Below, piece after piece: positions 1 through 6,416 of a stretch of 8,612 nt of DNA. The stretch covers positions 1-8,612 of the forward strand of contig URGF01000075.1 of the NCBI GenBank assembly GCA_900547285.1, read 5' to 3'. The translations under genes were made by a program, and so were the position numbers. Numbering within the stretch: the stretch's first letter is position 1; every line of letters starts with the position of its first letter. The stretch comes from an uncultured Collinsella sp. (GTDB lineage Bacteria > Actinomycetota > Coriobacteriia > Coriobacteriales > Coriobacteriaceae). The notes under the pieces were generated by a model that saw only the letters and a program-made list of their open reading frames with translations, did not search any database and was not told where the DNA came from.

Positions 1-1879
1 GGGAGTAATTGAACTCGCCCGGCCAGTACACAACACGCACAACGCCCTTGCCTTCGGATGCTGCAGCTACGCGTTCCGGCAGGGTTTCGTAATACTCAAA
101 CGTCGCCGGATCTTCGCTGTTATTCTCCACCAAGACGATCTCGTAATTGGTATACGTGGCATTCTGGGCGATCGACATCACGCAGGCGTCGAGCGTCTCA
201 ACGTGGTCCTTGGTGGGAATCACAATACTCACCAGCGGCGCAGGCTCTGGTAGCGCATAGCGCATGCGATAGACAAACGGCGTCTCGGTCTCCTGGACTG
301 TTCCATGAACGCCCAGCGAGTCAAAGTGGCACTGCAGCGCCAAACGACCAGCTTCAATAGCATACGGCTTGCTATCTGCAGAGCCATCGGCGGTAGAACC
401 GGGATGCACGCGCCAGTGATACAACACATGAGCAATATGCTCAAAGCGCGCGCCCGCCGCGAGACAGCGAAGCGTCAGATCATAATCCTGGGCGCCCGCG
501 ACGTCTTCCGGCGACATGCCAATGCGATCGATGAGCGCCTTCTCCACCATCAGGAAATGCGTCACGCAGTTATGGCTATAGAGCAGGTCGACGTTAAGCT
601 TAGTCTTAAAGACCGGCTGGCCCCACTCCCCCGTTTTCTGGAACATGTCCTCGTCGCAGAACAGGACCTGGGGACGCTCGCCCTCGTCCTCCTTGTTCAG
701 CGCGGCGACATAGTGGAACAACGCATCCGGCTCCAAGATGTCGTCGTGGTCCAAGAATGCGATGTAGTCGCCTGTCGCTTGCTCGATACCTGCGTTGGTG
801 TTGAGCACAATGCCGCCGTTGCCGGGAAGCTCGATGCGACGGATGCGCTCGTCGTTGGCGTCCGCCGCAAGGTCGGCCACCGCATCCCATTCGGGTGAGG
901 CGTCCATCAGCAGCAATTCCCAGTTGTCATAGCTCTGGGCTAGCACCGATTCCAGCAGCTCGCGCAGGTAGACCCGATCAGTCTTGTAGCACGGCACCAC
1001 AATGCTCACGAGTGGCCTATAAGCAAAGGCCGCCGAAGCGACACGCTGGCACGCTAAATCGCCCGGCTTTGCGCGATGTTGCTCAAACCAACGTCGATAA
1101 GCCGCGTCGTCTGCACGCGCGTCCTTCATGCGGTTCCAGCTGTCGTCGACCATGCCGTTGTACAGGCGACCGTCCATGGCGCAAAACCCGCTTTGGATCT
1201 GCTCTGTGGAATCGCTCACAATCGCGACAAAATCCCGTATATCCTGAGGCATCTCTACGCTCAGATACGTTTTGTTGACACGGCATCCGTCCTGCTGCGG
1301 CACATCGACCTGCGACTCAAACACATGCACGGTGACATCGATGGCATTCATATGCGTATCGAAGATCTGGAGCTCAGGTGCGCACTGGAGGTCTCCCGCC
1401 CAGGTAACCTCATAGCGCCACACCGCGCCGGCGTCGGCTGGCAAATAGCGAATGGCATCGATATCGTAGCGACCGCAACATTCGCCACGCTGCGCATCGC
1501 GGATAAGCGCACACAGCGCAGGCTTTGCTTTGTAGTTAATCTTGGATTCCAGTTTTGCCCTACGGCTATCAAGACGGATGGAGCCAAGCTTACGCGACCC
1601 AGCGGCAAACTCGACATCAACCATCGAGCCATCCAAGAACGGGAGCACCAAAACGGCGAGCTCACGCTCATAGTCGGCGACAGAAGGGCAGAGCGCCAAC
1701 ACGCGACCGTGGTCGACGGGCAACGCCAGGCACGGCACGCAAGCACCATTCGTCGTTGCGCGGGCAAAGACTTGGGGGCCTTCCTGCTCAATAAGTGCAG
1801 CGACATCTTCGCCGGCAAAACGAAGCAGGACGAACAGACGACCCTGGCTGCGGCAAAGCGCTAAACGCTTGATACTCAT
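1..1879 (-). CDS. Large tandem-domain family-2 glycosyltransferase, C-terminus cut by window edge
   Basis: An open frame of 626 codons runs from the ATG at 1879 off the left edge without a stop. Residues 1-285 are a non-glycosyltransferase N-terminal region that I do not recognise. A first GT-A fold starts near residue 290 (PLVSIVVPCYKT) and has LDHDD at 376-380, CDED at 408-411 and the acceptor-side AQDYDL around 463-468, followed by the family's LYHWRVHPGSTA stretch. A second GT-2 domain starts near 547 (PLVSIVIPTKDH) and is truncated right after EFNYS, a motif typical of this tandem COG0463/COG1216-like architecture. It should transfer sugars in the cytoplasm onto a lipid-linked or growing polysaccharide; two catalytic domains suggest two linkages. 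It is the last visible gene of the operon. Its ATG directly follows the TAG of the upstream gene (TAGATG), with GAGAGG at 1885-1890 five bases ahead, implying translational coupling. Donor and acceptor sugars cannot be told from sequence. Confidence 0.9.
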   Translation of the reverse strand, partial: MSIKRLALCRSQGRLFVLLRFAGEDVAALIEQEGPQVFARATTNGACVPCLALPVDHGRVLALCPSVADYERELAVLVLPFLDGSMVDVEFAAGSRKLGSIRLDSRRAKLESKINYKAKPALCALIRDAQRGECCGRYDIDAIRYLPADAGAVWRYEVTWAGDLQCAPELQIFDTHMNAIDVTVHVFESQVDVPQQDGCRVNKTYLSVEMPQDIRDFVAIVSDSTEQIQSGFCAMDGRLYNGMVDDSWNRMKDARADDAAYRRWFEQHRAKPGDLACQRVASAAFAYRPLVSIVVPCYKTDRVYLRELLESVLAQSYDNWELLLMDASPEWDAVADLAADANDERIRRIELPGNGGIVLNTNAGIEQATGDYIAFLDHDDILEPDALFHYVAALNKEDEGERPQVLFCDEDMFQKTGEWGQPVFKTKLNVDLLYSHNCVTHFLMVEKALIDRIGMSPEDVAGAQDYDLTLRCLAAGARFEHIAHVLYHWRVHPGSTADGSADSKPYAIEAGRLALQCHFDSLGVHGTVQETETPFVYRMRYALPEPAPLVSIVIPTKDHVETLDACVMSIAQNATYTNYEIVLVENNSEDPATFEYYETLPERVAAASEGKGVVRVVYWPGEFNYS

Positions 1880-2947
1880 CTACACCTCTCGCTTTCCCAG
1901 AGCATTCGCGGCCATGCGCTTGCACGCGCCCAGGCGCCCAAACCTCAAGACGTCGTAATCGAACATGAGCTTTTTGCACTCACGGGCATTGGGGGCCTTG
2001 CTGGTAAGCGCCGCACGCACCATAGCGGCAACAGAAGGAGCGCATTGTGCGAGCGCAGCATCGCTGCCCACGGCAGAACCGGCAAGCGCCGTGGCAACGG
2101 CGGCAAACACCTTGCCGCAGTCCAAACCCAGCAACCTGAGCGCATCGTACAGCACCAGATCGCACAGGAAATATGCCAGGTCGTCCGCATGCTTGGCATC
2201 AAGCCCATCGCGGTGCCAATCATTCAGTACCGCGGAGTATATCTTCACGTGCTCCAACAGGCGCGTCTCGTCGTCATAGCGCATGGTGTCCATGAGAGAA
2301 CCATTGCGCGCCACGCGGTAGTCATACAGTTTGTTGGAGATAAGCGCGGTTTTGCGCGAGCGACCATACACGGCAAAGTCAAAGACCTGATCCTCGCCAT
2401 ACTTGACGTTCTCATCAAACACAATCCCGTTGTCCAACAAGAACGCGCGCTTGCAGGCAGTGCGCCACGCAAACGGGCGAGATGCTTCCTTAAACAGCAG
2501 GTCGGAGCTATAACCCTCAAACGACACGTTGCGAGGACTCAGCACATAGTTAAGCCACGGATACCCCGCTTCCAGCGGATACGGGTTCGCTCCAAACGTC
2601 AAAACGTCGCAGCCCTCGCGCTCAAAGGCATCGACGATCACGCGGCATGCATCGGGCGTAAAGCGATCGTCGGAATCCAAAAACGCGACGATAGGAGCCG
2701 TGGACGCGGCGATACCTGCATTACGCGCACTCGACAGGCCGCCGTTCTCCTTATCGACCAGCGTAAAGCGCGCGTCCTTTTCGCAATAGGTAGCCGCAAT
2801 ATCGCGCGAGCCGTCCGGCGAGCCGTCGTTGACCAGCACGCCTTCCCAATCGGGCATGTCCTGCGCAAGCAGGGAGTCCAGGCACCAGGCCAGGCACTCC
2901 TCCACGTTATAGATGGGAACGACAACGGAAATCTTGGGGGTAGCCAT
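1880..2947 (-). CDS. Family-2 glycosyltransferase (GT-B', 355 aa)
   Basis: A complete single-domain GT-2 enzyme. The N-terminal nucleotide-sugar half contains PKISVVVPIYNV near residues 4-15, VNDGSPDGS near 39-47, GGLSSARNAG near 69-78 and the metal-binding DSDD at 91-94. The acceptor half has the GED triad (ED at 185-186), where the catalytic base normally lies. The C-terminal 120 residues are helical and carry no obvious transmembrane segment, so the protein is likely cytosolic or membrane-peripheral. I chose the ATG at 2947 over an in-frame TTG at 2953: AGGAG (2957-2961) is 9 bases from the ATG but only 3 from the TTG. This ribosome binding site overlaps the TAG stop of the upstream gene. 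The closest relative in the window is the 346-aa enzyme at 4153-5193 (shared LLF...PxAxR, GED.VF.FA, Y.Y and L.DW patterns), diverged enough that the substrate may differ. Role inferred: one sugar-transfer step of a surface glycan. Confidence 0.93.
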   Translation of the reverse strand: MATPKISVVVPIYNVEECLAWCLDSLLAQDMPDWEGVLVNDGSPDGSRDIAATYCEKDARFTLVDKENGGLSSARNAGIAASTAPIVAFLDSDDRFTPDACRVIVDAFEREGCDVLTFGANPYPLEAGYPWLNYVLSPRNVSFEGYSSDLLFKEASRPFAWRTACKRAFLLDNGIVFDENVKYGEDQVFDFAVYGRSRKTALISNKLYDYRVARNGSLMDTMRYDDETRLLEHVKIYSAVLNDWHRDGLDAKHADDLAYFLCDLVLYDALRLLGLDCGKVFAAVATALAGSAVGSDAALAQCAPSVAAMVRAALTSKAPNARECKKLMFDYDVLRFGRLGACKRMAANALGKREV

Positions 2948-2956
2948 AGTCAAGTG

Positions 2957-2961
2957 CTCCT
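2957..2961 (-). promoter_or_regulatory. Ribosome binding site overlapping the GT-A' stop codon
   Basis: AGGAG on the minus strand overlaps the TAG stop of GT-A' (2962-2960). It sits nine bases before ATG 2947 but only three before TTG 2953, which favours the ATG. The overlap suggests that ribosomes ending GT-A' help start GT-B'. Confidence 0.65.
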
Positions 2962-4078
2962 ACTGTGCGACCGGAACGTCATCGGGGTGCGGATTATCAC
3001 CGTAGGTGCGCTGATACGTCAGCACGCGCCAGACCAGCGGCAGCCCGCCAATCTTAAAGTAGTGCTTAAACGTATTGATCTTGCCCGGCTTTTTAAAGCC
3101 AAAGCGCGAATCGATATAGGCGCGGGGCGACTTGACCATCAGGCGCAAGTCGGTCTCGCCACGCGGATCGAACAGCGACAGGTCAAAGCGACCGGCATCC
3201 CAATCGGACTTGAGCTCGGGAGAGGCCTTCTCCCAAAACTGCTCGCGCAACTCATCGACCAGACGCTCATCATTCCAACGGTACGTATCGACCTTCATGC
3301 GCATTAAAATGCCCTGAAGCTGAGCCTTGAGCTCGGGACGCTCGTCCAAAAAACGTTGCATCTCAGCATATTCGTCGCACACGCAAAACACCTTGTTGAG
3401 CGAATTAACTGAGCTCTTCTCGTTGTCTTGGCGATAGCACAAAATGGGGTCCGCAATAAACGCGGCACGCTCGGCGCATGCCCAGACCTTAAAGTTAAAA
3501 CCCGCATCCTGATACGAAGCACCCGGCGTGGGAAGGAACCGAATCTGATTGTCGTTGAGGAACTCGCGCCGATAGATAGCCGACCAAATGGAAGGTTTGC
3601 GGTAGAAAATGCCCGGGCGATCGACGGGGCGATAAGCGGCGCCCGTCATATGCTCGTCGATGATCCCAAACAGCTCACGGCGTTCGCTGGGCGTGGACCA
3701 ATACAGGTAAAAGTCGCCCTTTACCACATCGGCATGTTCAGCATCGGCCTTGGCGACCAGCTTTTGGAGCGAGTCCTCAAACATAAAGTCGTCGGACTCA
3801 AGGATGCCCACGTACTCGCCGCGAGCCATCTCCAGGCCGCGGTTCATCGAGTCGCCGTAGCCGCTGTTGGCTTTATCGATCATCTTTACACGGGGGTCGC
3901 GCTCCATGTACTCGCGGATGATATCCGGCGAGCTATCGGTGGAGCCGTCGTTGATACAGAGGATCTCGATGTCCTCGAGCGTCTGCGCCACGGCGGAATC
4001 GAGGCACTCGCGCAGGTAGCGCTCAACATTGCAAATGGGAACGAGCAGCGAAACTTTAGGGGTATCAGAGTTCTGCAA
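2960..4078 (-). CDS. Family-2 glycosyltransferase (GT-A', 372 aa, TTG start)
   Basis: A complete GT-2 enzyme: PKVSLLVPICNVERYLRECL at residues 7-26, CINDGSTDSS at 41-50, NSGYGDSMNRG at 71-81 and the DxD-like ESDD at 94-97. The acceptor domain shows SIWSAIYRREFL, FLPTPGASYQDAGF (QD at 190-191) and CYRQDNEKSSVNS at 214-226, a subgroup hallmark shared with the paralogue at 5200-6303. The C-terminal tail (KINTFKHYFKIGGLPLVWR) is basic and amphipathic and could dock on the membrane. The start is TTG at 4078, five bases after AGGAGG; no ATG lies nearby in frame. The DNA matches the paralogue colinearly at an offset of 2219, including a perfect 31-base identity (3841-3871 against 6060-6090) encoding the NSGYGDSMN region, while the middle and C-terminal thirds are much more diverged. 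Likely one transfer step in a capsule or cell-wall glycan; donor unknown. Confidence 0.93.
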   Translation of the reverse strand: MQNSDTPKVSLLVPICNVERYLRECLDSAVAQTLEDIEILCINDGSTDSSPDIIREYMERDPRVKMIDKANSGYGDSMNRGLEMARGEYVGILESDDFMFEDSLQKLVAKADAEHADVVKGDFYLYWSTPSERRELFGIIDEHMTGAAYRPVDRPGIFYRKPSIWSAIYRREFLNDNQIRFLPTPGASYQDAGFNFKVWACAERAAFIADPILCYRQDNEKSSVNSLNKVFCVCDEYAEMQRFLDERPELKAQLQGILMRMKVDTYRWNDERLVDELREQFWEKASPELKSDWDAGRFDLSLFDPRGETDLRLMVKSPRAYIDSRFGFKKPGKINTFKHYFKIGGLPLVWRVLTYQRTYGDNPHPDDVPVAQ

Positions 4079-4083
4079 GAGAA

Positions 4084-4089
4084 CCTCCT
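4084..4089 (-). promoter_or_regulatory. Ribosome binding site fixing the TTG start of GT-A'
   Basis: A full-consensus AGGAGG on the minus strand lies five bases before TTG at 4078. It supports the TTG start and matches the arrangement of the paralogue at 6303. Confidence 0.75.
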
Positions 4090-4112
4090 GTTGAATAGCG
4101 TGTAACAGGGTT

Positions 4113-4121
4113 ATTTTAGCA
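4113..4121 (-). promoter_or_regulatory. Candidate internal extended -10 promoter before GT-A'
   Basis: The 74-base gap between GT-B and GT-A' is the only loose junction in the operon. Its minus strand contains TGCTAAAAT, an extended -10 pattern (TG, one base, then TAAAAT), about 35 bases before the TTG. No good -35 is seen at the usual distance, as can be the case for extended -10 promoters. It could boost the downstream half of the operon. Position and motif are the only evidence. Confidence 0.3.
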
Positions 4122-4152
4122 GCCGAGTTGTGGCGGGCGGCAGCGCTTGGAA

Positions 4153-5193
4153 TTAGATAAAGCGCTCCAGGCAGGCTTTGAGACCACGAGTCGAAAGATA
4201 GAACAGCGTGGCATCTGCCATCGAAACACCCGAGGTCGCCGCAACGAGCTTGTGGGCAACACGGCGAACGGCGCCCTTAGCGGGCATATCCGCCCACTTC
4301 GTTCCCAAAAACGTCGCGAGGTCCATGTTGACGTGAGCCGCCACGCGATGGAAGTCATCGGCATCCAAGCGCGCCAGGTCGAACACAATTAGGTCCAAAA
4401 ACCAAGTTATCAGCTCGCCGGGACACAGGTCCAAAAGACCGTAGGCCGCCCAGTCCTCCAAGACCTCCTCGAGCATTCTCATATGGGCATCGAGCTTTTT
4501 GGCGCGAGCCTCGACACTGTTGAACTCGTGCGTCGCCGATTCGCTCTCCATCACGTAGTGGTAGAACTTGTCCGGCATGACGACGGTCCTGCGGGCAAGC
4601 GCATAAGCCGCAAATTGGAAGACGACGTCCTCGCCCAAAGCCAAACCGGGGGCGAAGCGAATGCCTTCGCGATTGAGCAGCTCGCGCGAAAAAGCCGCAC
4701 GGCAGGCATAGGGCTGCGCATTCGAATGGAACAGCAGTTGGGGATCACGGGCGCCGAAGGCACCAGCTTTGGGGCTCATGAGTTGCTGGACGCGTTTGGG
4801 GGCAGCATCGGCAGGTTCACAGACGCCGCCAAAGACGGCGACCTCGGCATCTGCAGACTCCATGGAATGCAGCACGCGCACGACCGTCTGGACATCGATG
4901 TAATCGTCGGCGTCCACAAAAAAGACGGTCTCGCCCTCGGCGGCATCGATACCGGCATTTCGAGCACACGAGACGCCCGCGTTTTCCTGATCAATCACCA
5001 GTACGCGATCGTCGGCCTGCGCGATCTGGCGCAACACGTTCAACGAATCATCAGTCGAACCGTCGTTGACGCAGACAACCTGAATCGAGCGCTCGGACTG
5101 AGCCAACAGCGAATCGAGGCATCGCTGAATGGAGCGCGCAGAGTTGTAAACGGGGACGACAATGGTAGCTTTAGGACACGAGGCCTCTCCCAT
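4153..5193 (-). CDS. Family-2 glycosyltransferase (GT-B, 346 aa)
   Basis: A complete GT-2 enzyme: PKATIVVPVYNSARSI at residues 7-22, VNDGSTDDS at 42-50, NAGVSCARNAG at 71-81 and metal-binding DADD at 94-97. The acceptor-half GED has ED at 188-189, followed by VFQFAAYALARRT and a KFYHYV strand. The C-terminal 110 residues are helical and of unknown specificity. The ATG at 5193 lies six bases after the TAG of the upstream gene; a purine-rich GAGGGGGTAGG run spanning that stop codon serves as ribosome binding site, so translation is probably coupled to the upstream gene. It ends with TAA at 4153-4155. It pairs with the enzyme at 1880-2947 as a same-subfamily paralogue by order and by aligned motifs. 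Predicted cytosolic or peripheral; transfers one sugar of the glycan repeat (inference). Confidence 0.93.
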   Translation of the reverse strand: MGEASCPKATIVVPVYNSARSIQRCLDSLLAQSERSIQVVCVNDGSTDDSLNVLRQIAQADDRVLVIDQENAGVSCARNAGIDAAEGETVFFVDADDYIDVQTVVRVLHSMESADAEVAVFGGVCEPADAAPKRVQQLMSPKAGAFGARDPQLLFHSNAQPYACRAAFSRELLNREGIRFAPGLALGEDVVFQFAAYALARRTVVMPDKFYHYVMESESATHEFNSVEARAKKLDAHMRMLEEVLEDWAAYGLLDLCPGELITWFLDLIVFDLARLDADDFHRVAAHVNMDLATFLGTKWADMPAKGAVRRVAHKLVAATSGVSMADATLFYLSTRGLKACLERFI

Positions 5194-5199
5194 GCCGAC

Positions 5200-6303
5200 C
5201 TACCCCCTCAGCGATTCGATGAGGAAGGCGGCGACCACGCCCGGGCCTCCAACCGAGGCGTAATACTTAGCACGCCCCAAGGCACCATCCGTCGCAAAAC
5301 TCGGATGCTCGTCAACCCAACCCTCAGGATCTTTGAGGATGGCAGCGAGATTCGCGCGCTTCCACGGCTTGAGGTCGTCAAGCGAAAACTCCCCCGCGTC
5401 CAAGGCCGCCTGAAATTCCTTAGCCATCTGAACCAGGAACTCCTTATAGAACTTAGGCGCCAGGCGCACGTAGTTCCACATATACGAATCGTACTTAATG
5501 AGCTGATTGAACTTGAGCATGCGCGCGACGTCATCACTTGCGTGGTCACGGGCATAATCCTCTCGAATCCAACGCTCAATCTCGGCATACTCGGTATTGA
5601 CGCAAAAGACCTTAGCCGAAGAATTGACCGAGGAATTTTCGTTGTCCTGGCGATACGACAACACGGCATCATGCAGGTAAACAGCCTTATCGGCACACGC
5701 GATCACCTTAAAGGCGAATGACGTGTCCTGAAAGGATGCCCCCGGAGTCGGCAGGAACGTAATGCCGTTGCGTTCAAGAAAATCGCGACGGTACACGGCC
5801 GACCAAATCGATGGCTTTTGCTTAAAGAACTGCGTCGTATCGCTCGGGTGCACCGGCTTGCCACAGTCCTTGGCTTTAAACATCTCGTGCAGCGAACGGC
5901 GCTCCTCGGGCTTAGACCAGTAGAAATCAAAGTTCGCCTTCGCAAAGTCGGCATTATTGGTATCGGCGGCCGAGACAAGTTTTTCGAGTGCGTCGGGCGC
6001 CATAAAGTCATCGGACTCCAAGATGCCAACGTACTTGCCACGCGCCATCTCCAGACCGTGGTTCATCGAGTCGCCGTAGCCGCTGTTGGCCTTGTCGATC
6101 ATCTTGACGCGCCCATCGCGCTCCATATTCTCGCGGATAATCGCCGGCGAGTTGTCGGTCGACCCGTCGTTAATGCAGATGATCTCAATATCCTTGAGCG
6201 TCTGCGCCAGGGCGGAATCGAGACACTCGCGCAGGTAGCGTTGAACATTGTAAATGGGAATAAGCAGCGATAGAACAGGGCTGCCAGAGGCGTTAGTAGA
6301 CAA
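5200..6303 (-). CDS. Family-2 glycosyltransferase (GT-A, 367 aa, TTG start), first gene of the operon
   Basis: A complete GT-2 enzyme: VLSLLIPIYNVQRYLRECL at residues 10-28, CINDGSTDNS at 43-52, NSGYGDSMNHG at 73-83 and ESDD at 96-99. The acceptor domain has SIWSAVYRRDFL, FLPTPGASFQDTSF (QD at 192-193) and SYRQDNENSSVNS at 216-228. The C-terminus ends in a hydrophobic GGPGVVAAFLIESLRG segment aligned with the amphipathic tail of its paralogue at 2960-4078, suggesting membrane association. The TTG at 6303 is five bases after AAGGAG (6309-6314) and no usable ATG is close, the same TTG arrangement as in the paralogue. It heads the minus-strand array and diverges from the acyltransferase gene, so a promoter must lie in or just beyond 6304-6416. 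Function inferred as an early sugar transfer in surface-glycan assembly; substrate not deducible. Confidence 0.93.
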   Translation of the reverse strand: MSTNASGSPVLSLLIPIYNVQRYLRECLDSALAQTLKDIEIICINDGSTDNSPAIIRENMERDGRVKMIDKANSGYGDSMNHGLEMARGKYVGILESDDFMAPDALEKLVSAADTNNADFAKANFDFYWSKPEERRSLHEMFKAKDCGKPVHPSDTTQFFKQKPSIWSAVYRRDFLERNGITFLPTPGASFQDTSFAFKVIACADKAVYLHDAVLSYRQDNENSSVNSSAKVFCVNTEYAEIERWIREDYARDHASDDVARMLKFNQLIKYDSYMWNYVRLAPKFYKEFLVQMAKEFQAALDAGEFSLDDLKPWKRANLAAILKDPEGWVDEHPSFATDGALGRAKYYASVGGPGVVAAFLIESLRG

Positions 6304-6308
6304 ATGTG

Positions 6309-6314
6309 CTCCTT
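6309..6314 (-). promoter_or_regulatory. Ribosome binding site fixing the TTG start of GT-A
   Basis: AAGGAG on the minus strand lies five bases before TTG at 6303. It is the only strong ribosome binding site near the beginning of the GT-2 fold, and no in-frame ATG occurs close by, so it decides the start. Confidence 0.7.
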
Positions 6315-6365
6315 AGGAAATACCTGTCGTTTCATGGTATCAAAGGGTCAGCGCGCCAGCCGGCG

Positions 6366-6375
6366 TTTATATAAT
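6366..6375. promoter_or_regulatory. Candidate shared -10 region of divergent promoters
   Basis: This AT-rich element lies in the 113-base gap between the divergent GT-A and acyltransferase genes. On the plus strand it gives a perfect TATAAT at 6370-6375, 41 bases before the acyltransferase ATG. On the minus strand the same bases read TATAAA (6371-6366), about 62 bases before the GT-A TTG. The -35 elements are weak in both directions at 16-18 base spacing, so assignment rests on the -10 matches and position. If both are used, the two transcripts start from overlapping DNA and may compete. Confidence 0.45.
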
Positions 6376-6416
6376 CTATGGAGCTCGCAGAGGAAAAACC
6401 GATACGAAAGGACGTC

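Noticed and set aside
1076..1864. 262-codon plus-strand open frame, and a similar one at 305-898
   Set aside because: Both lie in the antisense register of the large tandem glycosyltransferase, whose minus-strand frame is uninterrupted and has family motifs throughout.
2948..2953. TTG start for GT-B', two residues longer
   Set aside because: It is only three bases from AGGAG, too close for normal initiation; the ATG at 2947 has a nine-base spacing.
2045..3307. 420-codon open frame on the plus strand, antisense across GT-B' and part of GT-A'
   Set aside because: It is the exact antisense register of genes that avoid TTA, CTA and TCA codons. It has no domain signature, crosses a gene boundary, and the opposite strand encodes clear GT-2 enzymes.
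4483..5721. 412-codon open frame on the plus strand, antisense to GT-B and GT-A
   Set aside because: Same cause: antisense of codon-biased genes, with no recognisable motifs and no convincing ribosome binding site, whereas the minus strand holds DADD, GED and ESDD motifs in place.
6378..6416. Longer start for the acyltransferase (adds 13 residues)
   Set aside because: No ribosome binding site precedes ATG 6378 and it lies three bases after a TATAAT box, so it would be at or upstream of the transcription start; ATG 6417 has AAAGGA.
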